In this document: positions 61,988-64,000 of the stretch, in pieces
How the letters are laid out: every line of letters starts with the position of its first letter
How positions within the stretch are numbered: position 1 is the first letter of the stretch
Source of the DNA: Trypanosoma brucei gambiense DAL972
Lineage: Eukaryota; Euglenozoa; Kinetoplastea; Trypanosomatida; Trypanosomatidae
Reading direction: 5' to 3'
DNA length: 64,000 nucleotides
NCBI RefSeq assembly: GCF_000210295.1
Contig: NC_026743.1
Location: forward strand, 1,736,001 to 1,800,000
The notes under the pieces: model-generated
What the model was told of the DNA's origin: nothing
Seen by the model: the letters and a program-made list of their open reading frames with translations, nothing else
Databases searched by the model: none
Program-made: the position numbers and the translations under genes

Positions 61988-64000
61988 TCAAACTTCAGCG
62001 ACGACAGCATAAGCGTTTAACCTCCTTATTATAAGGCCGGCATCCAGAAGCTGCTGAATCACCGAACTTAAACACATTCCAATATGATGTTCTCCACCCA
62101 TTCGCTCAAAAAGACACCTCACAACCTCTTCAGGCACTGCTGAGCCATTACACGCCCGCTGTTCAGCCAACATCTGGCGCAACAGCGCAAGGCAAGCGAC
62201 CTTTTTTCCTACCCTTTTTCGCTTGTGTGCACCAGCAGCGGAACGTGATGCGGGACCATAGACCGGTCCTTCCGATACGAAGTGATCTAGTGAGCTCAAA
62301 CCAGCTGAGGTCGTGGCAACGGACACGGCTGGCTGGAGAATCGTGGATGAAGCTGAAGCAGCCGTATCCGCAGTCCACAGGTGATGTTTGTAACACAACC
62401 AGACCTCCTCCGCAAGGGTTTCGTTCCATCCAGCGACACAGGTACGACGACAATCGCCACTCTGAGCTTCAGCTTCAACATTGCAAATCCCGTTGAGTAT
62501 GAGCCGTGCAATGTTTAACTCCCATAGCACTACCAAATGTGAGCCGAAGGTCTTTTCGCATTCGGTGACCCCGTATTGGCACCACTCAGAAAGACGGCTA
62601 AGGTAAAACGCTGTGAATTCGTTAACAGGAATGGCCGCCTCCAAGGATGCGGCACACGGCGCCTCCTTCACAATGATGTGAAGTGTTGCGCTGCTTAACG
62701 GTCCGTGGCACATCGAGACCCTGCTGCTACCTAACGAGGTAGAGCGAGACCGAGGTGCCGACTTCGACTGCGAGCGGGCCACGGAAGCAGCAATAACCTC
62801 ATCGCCGACTAACGCAGCGTTCTGTAACAGCAAGTTGGCGGTGGTGCGAGCCACAACAGTAAACTGCGGTACGATAGCCGCGATGCCGAGGTTGTCATCA
62901 TTGGAAGCAGCGGTAATCTGAGCACGGGTACGGACCACCCCACCACGCAGGGTGGCAGCCCCACCAGTACCGCTGCCGCCTCCACTGTTTACGGGACACA
63001 GGCCACATAGGAGGCCTCCCACATGATTCGTGAAAGCACCGCTGCCGTTGGCAGGCAACTCATCGATGACGAGTGAGTCCACCGCGGAAACCGCACCAGC
63101 CATAAGAAGTTGCTGATGCACGTGTGGGTACGCTGCAGTGATAGCCTGCGAAGCAACTGTGGATCGCTGCCCTCCGCGCATAACGTGGGCACCAACAAGT
63201 GTGGCGCAGGAGCCTAAAAAGTGAAGAAAAGCGCGCAAAAGCGCCGACTTCCCCGAACGCGAGGGACCGAGTAGTAACAAGTGAAGAGGCCGCCGACTGC
63301 GGCAACGAAGCGAACGATATATCGTGTGTGTGGCGACAAGAAGAAGCATCGACTTGCACAATTCTTGACCCGCAATCTCTGGAGCAAATGCTCTCGTAAG
63401 CTGTTTAAAAGTAAGCGGTGGCGTAGCCGACACAAGGGACAATGGGTCCCTAGTCACTTCGGCGGTTGCTAGCATTGGCCGCATCACCCACTCCACATCG
63501 CTACATCGTTCAGTGTTGTGAATAACGTAAGCAGTACTTCCATCATCCATACTGCTTGCATACATAACGGCGCATAGTACATCCCCCAGGCGCATCTGCG
63601 TACCAACATCACCATAGGCCCATGCGGAGAAATGCCGCATGCTGTCCAGCAGCTGTATGACGAAGTGTGTGCGGCTGCAGAGAGCAGGTTGAAGTCGCTC
63701 AGTTGATGATGACACAAAATCTGTACCACGCCAACCAAGCTGAACAATGTCCGTCGTAGTAGGCAGAAGACGCAACGCGACGACTCGTATGGGACGTCGA
63801 TGCAGCACACCATGGATGTCAGAACCATGCGGCAACCTGGGAAAGGGCGAAGAGGAGGTCGCGCTGATTAGAAACGCACATTCCGAAAAACTATAAACAT
63901 TTTCAAAGGAAGAAGCCAAGCACCGAAGGTAATACAGCGCTAGCGGTTCGTCCTGTAGATTCCAGACTCTCTTTTCCCAAGTAGCACACAACGATGGTGG
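61988..64000 (-). CDS. MCM-like AAA+ ATPase (5' end outside the window)
   Basis: The frame covers at least 667 residues and is open to the right edge. The first base triplet that could start it in the window is TTG, so the true start lies outside and the protein is partial. The ATPase module shows FAPEIAGQELCKSMLLLVATH (the MCM helix before the P-loop), LLLLGPSRSGKSALLRAFL (Walker A) and SLVIDELPANG (Walker B with DE), then a Gly-rich insertion, ITAASNDDN (sensor I region) and a later helical C-terminus ending in a small winged-helix-like region. This fits an MCM8/MCM9-type or other divergent MCM, rather than MCM2-7, because the usual GDP-x-x-x-KS and DEFDK motifs are altered. The N-terminal part shows no obvious zinc-finger Cys pattern. 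Such proteins act in DNA repair, recombination or replication. Confidence 0.55.
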   Translation of the reverse strand, partial: PPSLCATWEKRVWNLQDEPLALYYLRCLASSFENVYSFSECAFLISATSSSPFPRLPHGSDIHGVLHRRPIRVVALRLLPTTTDIVQLGWRGTDFVSSSTERLQPALCSRTHFVIQLLDSMRHFSAWAYGDVGTQMRLGDVLCAVMYASSMDDGSTAYVIHNTERCSDVEWVMRPMLATAEVTRDPLSLVSATPPLTFKQLTRAFAPEIAGQELCKSMLLLVATHTIYRSLRCRSRRPLHLLLLGPSRSGKSALLRAFLHFLGSCATLVGAHVMRGGQRSTVASQAITAAYPHVHQQLLMAGAVSAVDSLVIDELPANGSGAFTNHVGGLLCGLCPVNSGGGSGTGGAATLRGGVVRTRAQITAASNDDNLGIAAIVPQFTVVARTTANLLLQNAALVGDEVIAASVARSQSKSAPRSRSTSLGSSRVSMCHGPLSSATLHIIVKEAPCAASLEAAIPVNEFTAFYLSRLSEWCQYGVTECEKTFGSHLVVLWELNIARLILNGICNVEAEAQSGDCRRTCVAGWNETLAEEVWLCYKHHLWTADTAASASSTILQPAVSVATTSAGLSSLDHFVSEGPVYGPASRSAAGAHKRKRVGKKVACLALLRQMLAEQRACNGSAVPEEVVRCLFERMGGEHHIGMCLSSVIQQLLDAGLIIRRLNAYAVVAEV

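Noticed and set aside
63989..63991. TTG as start of the MCM-like gene
   Set aside because: The frame continues open to the window edge; the true ATG must lie outside.
1..64000. tRNA genes
   Set aside because: I looked for box B-like GGTTCGA sequences in the spacers; the one clear match (about 47630) lies inside the TUTase-like coding region and has no tRNA context. A search program could still find some.

Overview
The window reads as nuclear DNA of an African trypanosome (Trypanosoma brucei group), probably from the core of a megabase chromosome. The evidence is a CRAM flagellar-pocket protein gene with its 12-residue Cys/Asp repeats, a VSG-related surface-protein gene, a KKT14-type kinetochore pseudokinase, intronless genes separated by low-complexity pyrimidine/purine-rich spacers, a short TTAGGG tract, and the fact that every supported gene lies on the minus strand. 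That layout is one polycistronic unit transcribed from right to left. Long ORFs on the plus strand are shadows of minus-strand genes or repeats.

Layout from left to right. 1-5653 is gene-poor: one complete VSG-related gene, a truncated relative, and about 3.4 kb of probably decayed sequence. 5654-10908 holds two CRAM copies around a 100-N assembly gap, each next to D-aminoacyl-tRNA deacylase sequence. The left DTD is only a 3' end cut by the gap, and the right CRAM lacks its 3' end for the same reason. The pattern of repeat variants suggests that the two CRAM copies are a short and a long version of one array, through collapse, allele mixing or recent duplication.

11750-31887 is a core block: a TTC12-like dynein-arm assembly factor, two small unknown proteins, SPO11, a 2522-residue protein with seven divergent NDK-like units and an EF-hand-like tail, KKT14, and a divergent AAA+-like protein. 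32405-42552 holds a four-pass membrane protein with an apparent frameshift, a PRP2/DHX16-like DEAH helicase, and an 1155-residue protein that looks like four phytochelatin-synthase-type papain folds. 42553-47217 is mostly low-complexity spacer with one 95-residue protein and the interstitial telomeric tract. 47218-64000 holds a TUTase-like nucleotidyltransferase, a SPRY protein, two eS24 genes with the same protein sequence, CFAP65, an ABCG half-transporter, and an MCM-like ATPase running off the right edge.

The genes are functionally mixed, as is normal for trypanosomatid transcription units. Several bear on the flagellum or flagellar pocket (TTC12, CFAP65, CRAM). Others serve chromosome segregation and meiosis (KKT14, SPO11, MCM-like). 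All calls rest on reading the sequence and family knowledge; no database search was run.
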